Positions 8,131 to 16,585 of a DNA stretch of 64,000 nt are shown here, in pieces. The translations under genes and the position numbers were made by a program. Each line of letters opens with the position of its first letter. The first letter of the stretch is position 1. The notes beneath the pieces were generated by a model. That model ran no database searches. It was not told the DNA's origin and saw only the letters and a list, made by a program, of their open reading frames with translations. Origin of the DNA: JANMZO01 sp963763135 (lineage in GTDB: Bacteria > Actinomycetota > Acidimicrobiia > Acidimicrobiales > JANYDT01); NCBI GenBank assembly GCA_963763135.1, contig CAVXNJ010000012.1, forward strand, positions 1,364,001 through 1,428,000, read 5' to 3'.

Positions 8131-8775
8131 ATGGTTTCCGTTGCAACGCCGCCCCGGTTGGAAGAAACACCGTTGGAAGACAGCGGAGCCGACCGCGCCA
8201 CCCTCGGCCCCGGGCACAAGAAACCTCGACGCCACATCGGCATTTACGTGTTCCTCCCACCGGCCATTCTGGCGCTGTCGCTCATCGCGAACGGGGCGAT
8301 GCAGTCACGGTCACGAGGCAACGCGACGGAGGTCGCCCAGAAGGCACTCGCCAAGGCGATCAAGCGTGTGCCGTTCCAAGTGCGTCTCCCAACGACCCTT
8401 CCGGGCAATTCGGTCATGGTCCGGGTGTTCCTCGATGAACCCGACTCGGATCAGGGCTTTCAGGCCTATCAGCTGAACGTTTGGTACCGCACGCTCGATG
8501 CGACCATCACCGGAGGCGGCGAGAGCATGCACGTGTGGCAGACGAACGACAAGTTCCTCGCCCGCCGACTCGCCGATCCCATGCAGTTGAAGGGGATTCC
8601 ACTGACCATCGGCGGTCAGTCCTGGCGTCAGGTCACCGACGATCGGGTCCCGTCGCAGGTCGTAACGACCTTCAGCCATCGTTTCGACAACGGCATAACG
8701 ATGACCGTCGACTCCAAGAACCCCGATCTCGCCAAGCAGATCATCGAAAAACTCGACGTCGTCCCGGTTAAATGA
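8131..8775 (+). CDS. Hypothetical membrane-anchored protein
   Basis: A 214-residue protein I do not recognise. Residues 1-35 are hydrophilic and basic (GHKKPRRHIG), followed by one hydrophobic helix (IYVFLPPAILALSLIA) that should act as a membrane anchor with the C-terminal 160 residues outside. The outer part is a mixed alpha/beta sequence with no cysteines and ends in a predicted helix (NPDLAKQIIEKLDV). It resembles actinobacterial proteins with a DUF4245-like layout, but I cannot confirm that. The next gene starts 28 bp downstream. Confidence 0.65.
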   Translation: MVSVATPPRLEETPLEDSGADRATLGPGHKKPRRHIGIYVFLPPAILALSLIANGAMQSRSRGNATEVAQKALAKAIKRVPFQVRLPTTLPGNSVMVRVFLDEPDSDQGFQAYQLNVWYRTLDATITGGGESMHVWQTNDKFLARRLADPMQLKGIPLTIGGQSWRQVTDDRVPSQVVTTFSHRFDNGITMTVDSKNPDLAKQIIEKLDVVPVK

Positions 8776-8803
8776 CCGGGCCGATCACCACCCTCCTCGA
8801 ACC

Positions 8804-9268
8804 GTGATTGTCTCGTCAGCCATATGGCTCATTGCGCCCGAGCTGCTGGTCGCGCTGGATGACCGCTTCGGAGAACCCACCGATACCTACGTCAACGGTT
8901 CGCAGGTTTGGCTGCGTGACGATCTTCCCGACGGGTTGACCATCGAGTGGCGGCTTCACCCGGTCGCCGGTTACGTGAGGCCCAACGGCGTGCCGACGGT
9001 CGAGGTGTTCGGCCGGGTCGCGCTCGCCCTCGCCCAGGGCGAATCCCCGTTAGCCGATCCTTCGACGCTCTGGGACGGACTGGAAGCATTCCCGGCGTTT
9101 TACGACGAGGTGTCCGTCGACGTGCTGCGCGAGGTCGTCACCCGGACCCTCGGCATCGCCCCGTTGGCGGTGGGCGAAGTCGATCACGAGAAGATCGGCG
9201 ATGCCTGGGAACGCGACGAAGGTCGTCGATCGGTCGTCGATGATCTCCGCCAACAACTTGGAGTGTAG
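8804..9268 (+). CDS. Hypothetical protein
   Basis: A 154-residue product from a GTG start, with a soluble, acidic, balanced composition (ALDDRFGEPTDTYVNGSQVW near the N-terminus). No signal peptide, metal motif or known domain is evident. Codon usage with strong third-position GC and a location 28 bp behind the preceding membrane protein support it as a real gene. Function unknown. Confidence 0.6.
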   Translation: MIVSSAIWLIAPELLVALDDRFGEPTDTYVNGSQVWLRDDLPDGLTIEWRLHPVAGYVRPNGVPTVEVFGRVALALAQGESPLADPSTLWDGLEAFPAFYDEVSVDVLREVVTRTLGIAPLAVGEVDHEKIGDAWERDEGRRSVVDDLRQQLGV

Positions 9269-9352
9269 TTCCCGACGTGTCCGTTGGCGAGCGATGAAAA
9301 TGCGGCGATATCTCGAGTTGGACGATGCCCGGCGACCTAACCTCAGACTCCT

Positions 9353-11662
9353 GTGGTAGCTGAATCTCATACCGACCAACCGATACACCGACCATCGAGA
9401 CTGGTCGTCGTTGGGGCGGCCGCCGGTATCGGACGCTGGCTGGGCGATCACGTCCTCGCCCGACACGCTTGGAGCTCCGTAACGTTGCTCGACGCATCTG
9501 AGGTCGTGATGTCGTTCGCCCACTCGTACAGTGATTCGGCGTTGCGAGCGATCAGCGGTGGCACTCCCGGCGATGGTCTTGCCGCCGAATTGAGTCAACC
9601 CGACACCGTTTGCGTACTTGGTGTTCCGCTCGCGAACCTCCGCGGTGTCTGCGAGTGGATTCTTCCGCTGCTGCACCCCGACACCGTCCTGGTTGACCTG
9701 TCCCATGACCGGGTGCATTCCGGTGACATCATCGACACGGTTCGACCCGAGATGCCGCTCGTCGGTCTGCACTGTCTGTTCGGGATCAACGCGGAAAGCC
9801 CGGAGGGGCAGATCTTTGCGCTGTGCCCCGACCCGACCTTTCCGACGGCTCACGCCTGGTTACGGGTTCTGCTCGAAGCCGAGGGCGGCACGGTCAACGA
9901 GATGACGGCCGACCGTCACGACGCGGTGATGCGCTACGTGCAGACGGCCTCGCACCAGGCCCTTCTCACCTTCGCCGACACCATCGCCCATTCGGGTCTC
10001 GATCTGGAGCACGACCTTTGGGCCAACCGCACCCCCGTGTTTGAGTTGCTTCTCGCGCTCGCTTCCCGTGTCCTCGCCCCGGGTCAGGAAGCGACGTCAG
10101 CATCGATCCAGCGGGCCGACTCCGATTCGCTGATCGCCACCCAACTCGACGCTTCCCGGGCCCGTCTGGCCAGCGCGTTTCGAGCCGGAGACACCGACCT
10201 CGTCAGCTTTTTTGAAACCGTCCGGTCCCCCTTTCCGGGAGCGTTGTTCGGAAAGATCCAGCAGGCGGGCACGTTGGCGACGAGCGCCGTGCAGTCAACC
10301 CGGGCCCGCCTGGCCCAGCAACGCCGGACGGGAGAACTCATCGGTGTGCGAACGACGGGCAGCGAACGACTCCATGTCGGGCGGGTCGTCGCGGCCACGC
10401 CGACCGGATTCACCCTGGAGAACCTCCTCGTCGGCCAAAAGGGCCGCGCCGCGCTGTTGGTCGACGACCTAGCGCGAGCCAACGCAAAAGCCCTCGGCAT
10501 CGGCGGAAAGTCGACGCGTGTCGAGTTCAGCCTCAGCCGCGTGCAACTTCTCAGCGCCACCGAGTTGGAGGTCACGCTCGACGAACAGCTCGCGACGGTC
10601 CAGCGCGGCTGCAAGTTCCTCATCCCGGAATCCATCAGCGGGGAATCGGCCACGCGCGTGGTCGAGAGCGTGCCGCACGTCGTAGAGGCCACGCTGCTGT
10701 CGGCCGAAGTTCGGCTAGGTCAGCGCGAATGCGTGGTGCGGTTCCGAACCCGGATCGACCGCAACGTCGCCGAAGTCGAGCGGGCAATTCAGGAGCGAAT
10801 CGACGATGTGTTCGTGTGGCCCGACGGCGTGGTGCTGCCGCTCGCCGCTCCCCTTTCGAGCCAGCCATCGTTGCGACTCGGGTTCCTCGGCCCGTCCGGG
10901 ACATTTTCCGACATTGCAGTTCGTCAGCTCGCGCGTCTCATCGGCGCGCCGAACTCCGAACGTCTCGAATATCCGACCTTTCCCGAGATCGTCCGGGCGC
11001 TCGAAGGCGGGCAGTGCGACCTCGTCGTGCTGCCGATCACCAACTCGTCGAGCGGTCTTGTCGATCTGGCCGCAGGCGTGTTGCTGCAGGCCGATCCACG
11101 GGTGGTCGCCGGAGGCGTTGTTGACGTACCCGTCCGTTTCGACGCCTATGTCGCCCACGGCACCGAGTTTCATCCGGGCATGGAGGTCCTCAGCCACCCG
11201 CAACCATTCCGGCAGTGCTCAACGTTTATCGCCGCTAATGATCTTAAAGAAGTCGTGTGTACATCGACTGTCCAAGCTTGTGCGAAGGTACGCGAGACTG
11301 GCCAGGGTGTAGCTCTGGCCGCCGCCGGACTGGCTGATGAACTCGGGCTCTCGCTTGCTCGGGCGAGTGTCGGGAATCTCGCCGGCGCGTTGACCCGCTT
11401 CCTCGTGCTGGGACTCAACGGGTCCTTCGCACCACCCCCTCGGGCCGATGCCATATTGCGAGCGGTGTGGCTGGGCGCCGAGTCGCTCCTTCCGCTTCTC
11501 GGAACCCGAGAGGGCGGCCGCTTCGACGAGGTCCTCCAAGGCCCCTCCGGGCGCAGCCTGCTGGTTTCGACGGTGCCTCCCGACGAGGGACTGCGCCCCG
11601 AAGGCGCTCGACTCGTGGGCTTCATCCCGTGGTCGCCGCGAACCCCGCTCGTCGTGGTTTAG
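9353..11662 (+). CDS. Prephenate dehydrogenase-prephenate dehydratase fusion (TyrA-PheA)
   Basis: A 769-residue protein joining the last specific steps of tyrosine and phenylalanine synthesis. Residues 16-220 resemble the dehydrogenase half of enterobacterial TyrA: nucleotide loop VVVGAAAGIGRWLG, LVDLSHD, VGLHCLFG with His140 and QTASHQALL with His201. Residues 330-500 form a central region I cannot assign. Residues 507-690 are prephenate dehydratase: LGFLGPSGTFSD, LPITNSSSG, and the TRF motif at 681-683. The last 80 residues sit where an ACT domain normally follows but show no ESRP-type motif. No chorismate mutase segment is seen. GTG start. It may be active in both reactions or partly regulatory. 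Confidence 0.8.
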   Translation: MVAESHTDQPIHRPSRLVVVGAAAGIGRWLGDHVLARHAWSSVTLLDASEVVMSFAHSYSDSALRAISGGTPGDGLAAELSQPDTVCVLGVPLANLRGVCEWILPLLHPDTVLVDLSHDRVHSGDIIDTVRPEMPLVGLHCLFGINAESPEGQIFALCPDPTFPTAHAWLRVLLEAEGGTVNEMTADRHDAVMRYVQTASHQALLTFADTIAHSGLDLEHDLWANRTPVFELLLALASRVLAPGQEATSASIQRADSDSLIATQLDASRARLASAFRAGDTDLVSFFETVRSPFPGALFGKIQQAGTLATSAVQSTRARLAQQRRTGELIGVRTTGSERLHVGRVVAATPTGFTLENLLVGQKGRAALLVDDLARANAKALGIGGKSTRVEFSLSRVQLLSATELEVTLDEQLATVQRGCKFLIPESISGESATRVVESVPHVVEATLLSAEVRLGQRECVVRFRTRIDRNVAEVERAIQERIDDVFVWPDGVVLPLAAPLSSQPSLRLGFLGPSGTFSDIAVRQLARLIGAPNSERLEYPTFPEIVRALEGGQCDLVVLPITNSSSGLVDLAAGVLLQADPRVVAGGVVDVPVRFDAYVAHGTEFHPGMEVLSHPQPFRQCSTFIAANDLKEVVCTSTVQACAKVRETGQGVALAAAGLADELGLSLARASVGNLAGALTRFLVLGLNGSFAPPPRADAILRAVWLGAESLLPLLGTREGGRFDEVLQGPSGRSLLVSTVPPDEGLRPEGARLVGFIPWSPRTPLVVV

Positions 11663-11783
11663 CCCGACGCGCTCTCTCGACGGTCGAGGATCTCCGTTCG
11701 GCGACACGTGCCTTGTACAACGGAAATTGCCGCTTCAAGTCGGGTCATTGGCGTTAAGGCCGAGAAAGAAGCAGGCTGTCAGG

Positions 11784-12992
11784 ATGCCCAGAACCGCTTG
11801 GTTTCATTGTTTCTCCGGAATCGCCGGTGATATGGCTTTTGGAGCGCTGCTCGACGCCGGCGCCGATCTCAATGCTGTGCAGGAAATCATCCGGCTGCTC
11901 CCCGTCAACGGATGGGAACTGGTGGTCAGTCCGACCACAAAAGTAGGGCTGGGAGCAACGCAGGTCAGGGTAAGGAATCCCGAGGGTGACAACGTTGTCC
12001 GCACCTACGCCCACATCACCGGCCTCCTCGAGGAGGCGAAACTCCCGGCCCGCGTCCTGTCGCGGGCCCAGGCCACGTTTGCGGCGTTGGCCGAGGCGCA
12101 GGGTCACGTGCGAAACCAGCCGGCCGAACGATTGCTCTTCCAGGAGATCGGCGACCTGGCTTCGATCATCGAGATCCTCGGCGTGTGCGCCGCACTTGAG
12201 GTCCTGAACATCGACGAGGTTCATGCCAGCCCCGTGGCCCAGGGCATGGGACTCATTCCGGGAGAGAACGGGCTGCAGCCGAACCCTTCCCCGACAGTCG
12301 TAGCCCTATTGGCCGCCCGCGGCATCCCGAGTTTCGGGCTCGACATTCCGCACGAACTCACGACACCCACCGGCGCCGCGCTGCTCCGAGCTCTGTGCGA
12401 CGAGTTCGGCCCACTTCCCGATATGCGGGTCTTGGCGACGGGTTACGGTGCGGGCAGCCGTGACATCAACGGCATGCCGAATGTGCTGCAGGTGGTGCTC
12501 GGCGAGGGTTCGATGATCGCCAAGGTGGCCGAGCCGATGGTGTTGCTCGAAGCGAACGTCGACGACGCGGCCGGCGACATCCTGGCCCACTGCGTGTCGT
12601 CGTTGCTCGACGCCGGCGCGGCCGACGCGTGGCTCACCCCGATCATCTTGAAACGTGGGTTGATGGCCTACACGGTGTCGGTACTCGTCAACCCGGCCCT
12701 GGTCGATCACCTCCGCATGCTGCTCACCACCGAGACCGGGTCGCTCGTCGTTCGCATGACCACGATCGATCGGTGGGCCTCGACGCGCTCGACCGGCGAA
12801 GTCGAAGTTGAGGGTTTCCCGGTTCGGGTAAAGGTCGGTCGAGGTCGTACCCGCGCCGAACTCGACGACGCCTCCAAAGTTGCGACCCGGACCGGACTTC
12901 CGCTTCGTGAAGTGCTGGCCCGAGCTGAAGCCGCCTGGCGAAAAGCGCAGGAACAGCGTCAGTACCATCCGTCAAACGACCGCGAAAGCTGA
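11784..12992 (+). CDS. larC: LarC-like nickel insertion protein
   Basis: LarC inserts nickel into the pincer cofactor of lactate racemase-type enzymes. The 402-residue product begins with the family signature (WFHCFSGIAGDMAFGALLDAG) and contains PSPTVVALL, ELTTPTGAALL and the late LLEANVDDAAGDI segment of the second domain. Length fits full-length LarC in one reading frame. However, the histidine-rich HxHE-type motif usually preceding VGALDAI reads LLFQEIGDLASI, so expected histidines are missing. No larB, larE or larA is visible here. ATG 11784 was chosen where homology begins; the frame is open further upstream but there overlaps the TyrA-PheA gene. Confidence 0.82.
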   Translation: MPRTAWFHCFSGIAGDMAFGALLDAGADLNAVQEIIRLLPVNGWELVVSPTTKVGLGATQVRVRNPEGDNVVRTYAHITGLLEEAKLPARVLSRAQATFAALAEAQGHVRNQPAERLLFQEIGDLASIIEILGVCAALEVLNIDEVHASPVAQGMGLIPGENGLQPNPSPTVVALLAARGIPSFGLDIPHELTTPTGAALLRALCDEFGPLPDMRVLATGYGAGSRDINGMPNVLQVVLGEGSMIAKVAEPMVLLEANVDDAAGDILAHCVSSLLDAGAADAWLTPIILKRGLMAYTVSVLVNPALVDHLRMLLTTETGSLVVRMTTIDRWASTRSTGEVEVEGFPVRVKVGRGRTRAELDDASKVATRTGLPLREVLARAEAAWRKAQEQRQYHPSNDRES

Positions 12993-13018
12993 GAGCCAGC
13001 GTTTCGAGGTCGGCACGC

Positions 13019-13056
13019 GACAACACGCCGGGCGAATGTCGCGCCGGCGTGTTGTC
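13019..13056. terminator. Perfect 13-bp stem between convergent genes
   Basis: GACAACACGCCGG (13019-13031) and CCGGCGTGTTGTC (13044-13056) are perfectly complementary around a 12-base loop. It lies between the stops of larC and the small leftward gene, as expected for a bidirectional terminator. On the minus strand TTTT precedes rather than follows the stem. Confidence 0.65.
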
Positions 13057-13076
13057 AAAACTGCGAGGTGGTTGGC

Positions 13077-13379
13077 TCAGTCGGAGGACGGAAGCGGCTT
13101 GGCGCCCTTCACGGGGAGAAGGGTTTCGCCAACGGAGAGCGACCCGGCACCGGGCTTGGTACAGAGGACTTCGAGACCGAGTTCCTCGTCGGCGAAGCGC
13201 TTACCCATGAGGGTCCCTTCGCCAAACCCGTCGGCGATGGCCACGCGGTCACCCGCCTTACCCATCTCGGCCATCGGTTGTCCGCCACAGCGGATGTCGA
13301 CGTCGCCCGATCCTCGAACGACAATGACGTTGGTGTCGCAAGTCGTGCTTGCGAGTCGCATTCCTGGTTTGATCTGCAT
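13077..13379 (-). CDS. Small conserved-looking hypothetical protein
   Basis: A 100-residue protein, MQIKPGMRLAS at its start, with VIVVRGSGDVDIRCGG and a C-terminal segment LGLEVLCTKPGAGSLSVG. It has three cysteines and a compact beta-rich look, without signal peptide or membrane helix. I have the impression of a widespread small actinobacterial family of unknown function but can name none. It is isolated between larC and gluQ, convergent with the former and divergent from the latter. Confidence 0.6.
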   Translation of the reverse strand: MQIKPGMRLASTTCDTNVIVVRGSGDVDIRCGGQPMAEMGKAGDRVAIADGFGEGTLMGKRFADEELGLEVLCTKPGAGSLSVGETLLPVKGAKPLPSSD

Positions 13380-13456
13380 CGTCTGAAATCTATCTCGCGA
13401 GCGCCGTCAGTTCCCAGCCCACGGGTGCGCGTTCGAACGACCGGTAGCGTTACGTC

Positions 13457-14371
13457 GTGGCCAACGGTCGGTTTGCCCCCAGCCCAACTGGGGTTCTACA
13501 TCTCGGAAACCTGCGTACGGCCATCGTGGCCTGGCTGTTTGCCCGATCCTCCAACGGTTCGTTCTCAATTCGCATGGAGGATCTCGATCCGGTGACGTCA
13601 TCGCGCGAAAAGGCCGCAAAGCAACTGGCTGATCTTGCCGCGATCGGCCTCGATTGGGACGGCGACGTTGTCTTCCAGTCGGAACGCTTCGGTTTGTACG
13701 ATCAGGCGCTCGACCAGCTGGCCGCGGCCGAACTCACGTATCCGTGCTTCTGCACCCGACGCGAGATCGCCGAGGCGGTTTCCGCCCCGCATGGCGGGAG
13801 TCCGGCCGGACATTACCCGGGGACGTGCCGATCGCTCTCGAATGACGAGGCCCACTCCCGAATTGCCTCGGGTCAGAAGTTCGCCCTGCGGCTACGGGCC
13901 ACGGCGGAGACGGTTGCGTTCGTGGATGGGATCGCCGGACCCTACGAAGGTGTCCCCGACGACGTTGTCCTTCGTCGCAACGATGGTATGCCTGCATACA
14001 ATCTCGCGGTGGTCGTCGACGATCAGCTGCAGGGTGTCGAGCAGGTGGTCCGCGCCGACGACCTTCTTCCGTCGACACCGAGTCAGATTGCGCTCGGTCA
14101 ACTGCTGGGCTTCCGCCGACAGCAGTATGCGCACATACCGTTGGTGTTGGGGCCGACGGGCCAGCGTCTGGCGAAGCGTGACGGCGCCGTAACCCTCGAT
14201 GATCTCCGCGCCAACGGATACAGCGCTTCTGACGTCCTTGGCATCCTGGCCATCAGCCTGAACCTCGCTGAAGCAGGCGAGGGTGTCACTATCTCGACGC
14301 TATTGGAGCGATTCGACCCGGACGTTCTTCCCCGCGAACCCTGGACCGTGCCCGACCACATCCGTGGCTAG
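13457..14371 (+). CDS. gluQ: Glutamyl-Q tRNA(Asp) synthetase
   Basis: A truncated glutamyl-tRNA synthetase paralogue that, in studied species, attaches glutamate to the queuosine base of tRNA(Asp). The 304-residue protein has the class I start FAPSPTGVLHLGNLRT (HLGN as HIGH box), EDLDPVTSSRE, a zinc-binding knuckle (PCFCTRREI and HYPGTC), and LAKRDGAVTL as the KMSKS-like loop. It ends shortly after the catalytic domain, lacking the anticodon-binding domain, which separates it from gltX. GTG start at 13457 is the first in-frame start matching the family. Confidence 0.88.
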   Translation: MANGRFAPSPTGVLHLGNLRTAIVAWLFARSSNGSFSIRMEDLDPVTSSREKAAKQLADLAAIGLDWDGDVVFQSERFGLYDQALDQLAAAELTYPCFCTRREIAEAVSAPHGGSPAGHYPGTCRSLSNDEAHSRIASGQKFALRLRATAETVAFVDGIAGPYEGVPDDVVLRRNDGMPAYNLAVVVDDQLQGVEQVVRADDLLPSTPSQIALGQLLGFRRQQYAHIPLVLGPTGQRLAKRDGAVTLDDLRANGYSASDVLGILAISLNLAEAGEGVTISTLLERFDPDVLPREPWTVPDHIRG

Positions 14372-14372
14372 C

Positions 14373-14528
14373 AAGTTCTGGGCCACGCGGCATGTTCTCG
14401 GTCACGCAGCAGCTTCTGGGTCACCGGACATCATCCGGGTCAACCAGCAGCCTGCCTGATGACCACAAACCTGCACACTGGCCCGGAACACGCGCACTGA
14501 CCACAAACCTGCACACTGGCCCGGAATC
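14373..14528. repeat. Degenerate 19/38-bp tandem repeat, left flank of the DUF559 gene
   Basis: From just after gluQ the DNA falls into units of about 19 bp with a shared GGGTCAC/GGCCCGG-like core; the clearest is a 38-bp pair in which GACCACAAACCTGCACACTG occurs at 14461 and 14499. The part 14434-14507 recurs at 15670-15743 with five differences in 74 bp. It has no open frame of its own. Confidence 0.85.
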
Positions 14529-14580
14529 GGCCGTGCGAGGCAGCGCTCGCCGGAGACGTATTTGTCGTACCCCCGAAGTC

Positions 14581-15606
14581 ATGCTCGTCCCCATGAACAA
14601 ACACAATCAACCACTGGTACGGCAGGAACAGCTTGAGAACGGGCGCCGGCGAGGCGAGATCGATCACCTAGTGCGCTCCGGACGATGGAGGCGGATGTAC
14701 AACGGCATTTACATCGACGCGGCTCTTGAGCAACACGACAGGGAAACCGCGGAACGAAGAGCGCATCTAGCGCGTTGCGGCGACGGAGCCGCGTTAAGTC
14801 ATCACAGTGCGGCAGCGATGCATGGATTCGACACGACCTTTGATCGCCCTCCCGGGCACTGGATCTCCGTGAGCCATAGTCGCCGGGTTCGACTGTCCGA
14901 ATCGGCACACCTCACCCGATCCCTCACATTGAGTACCGAAGAGATCGAGACCGTGAACGGTTGGCCCGTGACCAACCGCGCGCGAACAGTTCTCGACCTC
15001 GCCTCGCTCGGCATGCCCGACATCGAACTCGAACGACTGATGGAATCAGCGGTGCGATCCGGAGACCCGCGTCGCCCGGACAAATGGCGCGAGGAGGTCC
15101 TCGACCAACTTTCGAACTACGCGACCGGCGACCGACGTGTCCGAGGCGCTGCAGCACTCGCCCGGGTCTTGAGTCTTCGCGGACCGGGCGTGCGACCAAC
15201 CGGATCAATTGCCGAAACAGCTGCCATCCAGGGACTACGTCGTTACGGAGTTACGAACGTCGTTCGTCAACCGACCCTGACGATCATCGGCCAAGACACC
15301 AAGGTCTACTTCCCCGACATCCTGGTTGATCCGTTCGGGCTCATCGTCGAGGTCGATGGTGGAGACCATGCCGAGTTGAAGCGCCGTGAACTCGACCTGG
15401 CCCGACAAAATCTGATCATGATGGGCTTCACCATTTTCCGGTATCCGGCGTCCGCCGCGCTCCATGACGCCGACCGGATAGCTCGCGACGTTGCGGCTTG
15501 GGCAAAGAGGGCCGAGCAACTCGGACCAACATGGACGCGTGGAGGCGTCACGGTCGCGGGGTCCGGGCTTCAATGGACGATCCGTCACGATGCCCAGGCG
15601 GCCTAG
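14581..15606 (+). CDS. AbiEi-like N-terminal domain / DUF559 nuclease-fold protein
   Basis: A 341-residue protein combining an N-terminal winged-helix resembling AbiEi-type antitoxins (QPLVRQEQLENGRRRGEID, then SGRWRRMYNGIYI) with a C-terminal DUF559 domain of the Vsr/PD-(D/E)XK endonuclease fold. The latter shows FPDILVDPFGLIVEVDGGDH (acidic residues as in the active site) followed by RRELDLARQN and a Phe-Arg-Tyr-Pro strand. The middle has ARTVLDLASLG. Such genes are multicopy in many actinobacteria; their role (defence, selfish gene or repair) is unsettled. It stands alone, bracketed by 74-bp direct repeats. No good ribosome binding site precedes ATG 14581; ATG 14593 is an alternative. Confidence 0.8.
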   Translation: MLVPMNKHNQPLVRQEQLENGRRRGEIDHLVRSGRWRRMYNGIYIDAALEQHDRETAERRAHLARCGDGAALSHHSAAAMHGFDTTFDRPPGHWISVSHSRRVRLSESAHLTRSLTLSTEEIETVNGWPVTNRARTVLDLASLGMPDIELERLMESAVRSGDPRRPDKWREEVLDQLSNYATGDRRVRGAAALARVLSLRGPGVRPTGSIAETAAIQGLRRYGVTNVVRQPTLTIIGQDTKVYFPDILVDPFGLIVEVDGGDHAELKRRELDLARQNLIMMGFTIFRYPASAALHDADRIARDVAAWAKRAEQLGPTWTRGGVTVAGSGLQWTIRHDAQAA

Positions 15607-15669
15607 CACCGTCGGATAACTTGCGGCGGCGAGCCGGGGTACCTGATGATCCTGGGTCCTCACGCAGGA

Positions 15670-15743
15670 TCCGGGTCAACCTGCAGCCTGACTGATGACC
15701 ACAAACCTGCACACTGCCCCGGAACACGCACATTGACCACAAA
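15670..15743. repeat. Right copy of the 74-bp direct repeat
   Basis: Same sequence as 14434-14507 apart from five substitutions, in the same orientation. The two copies bracket 1162 bp that contains only the DUF559 gene. Here the 38-bp unit appears once, whereas the left side has an extra partial copy. Confidence 0.92.
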
Positions 15744-15769
15744 GCAGGGTTTCGCCGCAGGGTTGGCTG

Positions 15770-16576
15770 CTACTCGCTGGTCGGGCCCGTGAAGTTGGGG
15801 GCGCGCTTTTCGCGATGGGAGGCGAGGCCTTCGGCCGCGTCGGGGCCGCCGAAGCCGTAGAACTCGAGGGCGAGGGAGGCGTCGAAGGCCGGCTGGAACT
15901 GGCGGTACCAGTGGTTGAGGGAATGCTTGGTCCAGCGGATGGCCGCCTGGGCTCCGTTGGCCAAATTGCGGGCGACTTCCATGGCCCGTTCGAGAACCTT
16001 GTCGTCGTCGACGCAGATCGACACGAGCCCGATCCGTTCGGCTTCTTCGCCGCTCAACGCGTCGCACGTGAGGAGGTAGTACTTCGCCTTCGCCATTCCG
16101 CACAGCAAGGGCCAGCAGATTGCGGCGTGGTCGCCGGCGGCGACACCGAGGCGGGTGTGACCGTCGATGATCTTCGCGTTGCGACCCACGACCGAAACGT
16201 CGGCCAGCATGCCGGCGACCAATCCCGCACCCACGGCCGGACCGTGCATCGCGGAAACGATGGGCTTGGAGCAGTTGATGACGTTCATCACCAGGTCGCG
16301 GGCTTCGCGCATCACCCGGGTGCGGGCGGCGTAGTCGTTGGTCAACTCATCGAGAAGGTCGAAGCTTCCTCCGGAGGAGAACCCCTTCCCGGCGCCGGAG
16401 ATCACCGCCACGCGGGTGTCGGGATCACGGTCGACGACCGTCCAGATCTCGGCCAACTCCAAGTGCCCCTGCGGGCTCACCGAGTTGAGGCCGGGACCGT
16501 CGAGGATGATGTGCAGGATTCCGTCTTCCGGACGCTCGCAGCGAAGCGTGGGGAACCGGTCGTAAAGGGATGTCAC
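15770..16576 (-). CDS. Enoyl-CoA hydratase/isomerase family protein
   Basis: A 268-residue crotonase-fold protein acting on acyl-CoA thioesters, often the hydration step of beta-oxidation. The oxyanion-hole segment SGAGKGFSSGGSFDLL, the second loop MHGPAVGAGLVAGMLAD, and GLVSICVDDDKVLERAMEVA are all present in order. The two catalytic glutamates of true enoyl-CoA hydratases are not clearly conserved, so another crotonase activity (isomerase, hydrolase) is possible. GTG start. The DoxX and amidohydrolase genes lie just upstream on the same strand, suggesting one operon. Confidence 0.85.
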   Translation of the reverse strand: MTSLYDRFPTLRCERPEDGILHIILDGPGLNSVSPQGHLELAEIWTVVDRDPDTRVAVISGAGKGFSSGGSFDLLDELTNDYAARTRVMREARDLVMNVINCSKPIVSAMHGPAVGAGLVAGMLADVSVVGRNAKIIDGHTRLGVAAGDHAAICWPLLCGMAKAKYYLLTCDALSGEEAERIGLVSICVDDDKVLERAMEVARNLANGAQAAIRWTKHSLNHWYRQFQPAFDASLALEFYGFGGPDAAEGLASHREKRAPNFTGPTSE

Positions 16577-16585
16577 AACAACAAC

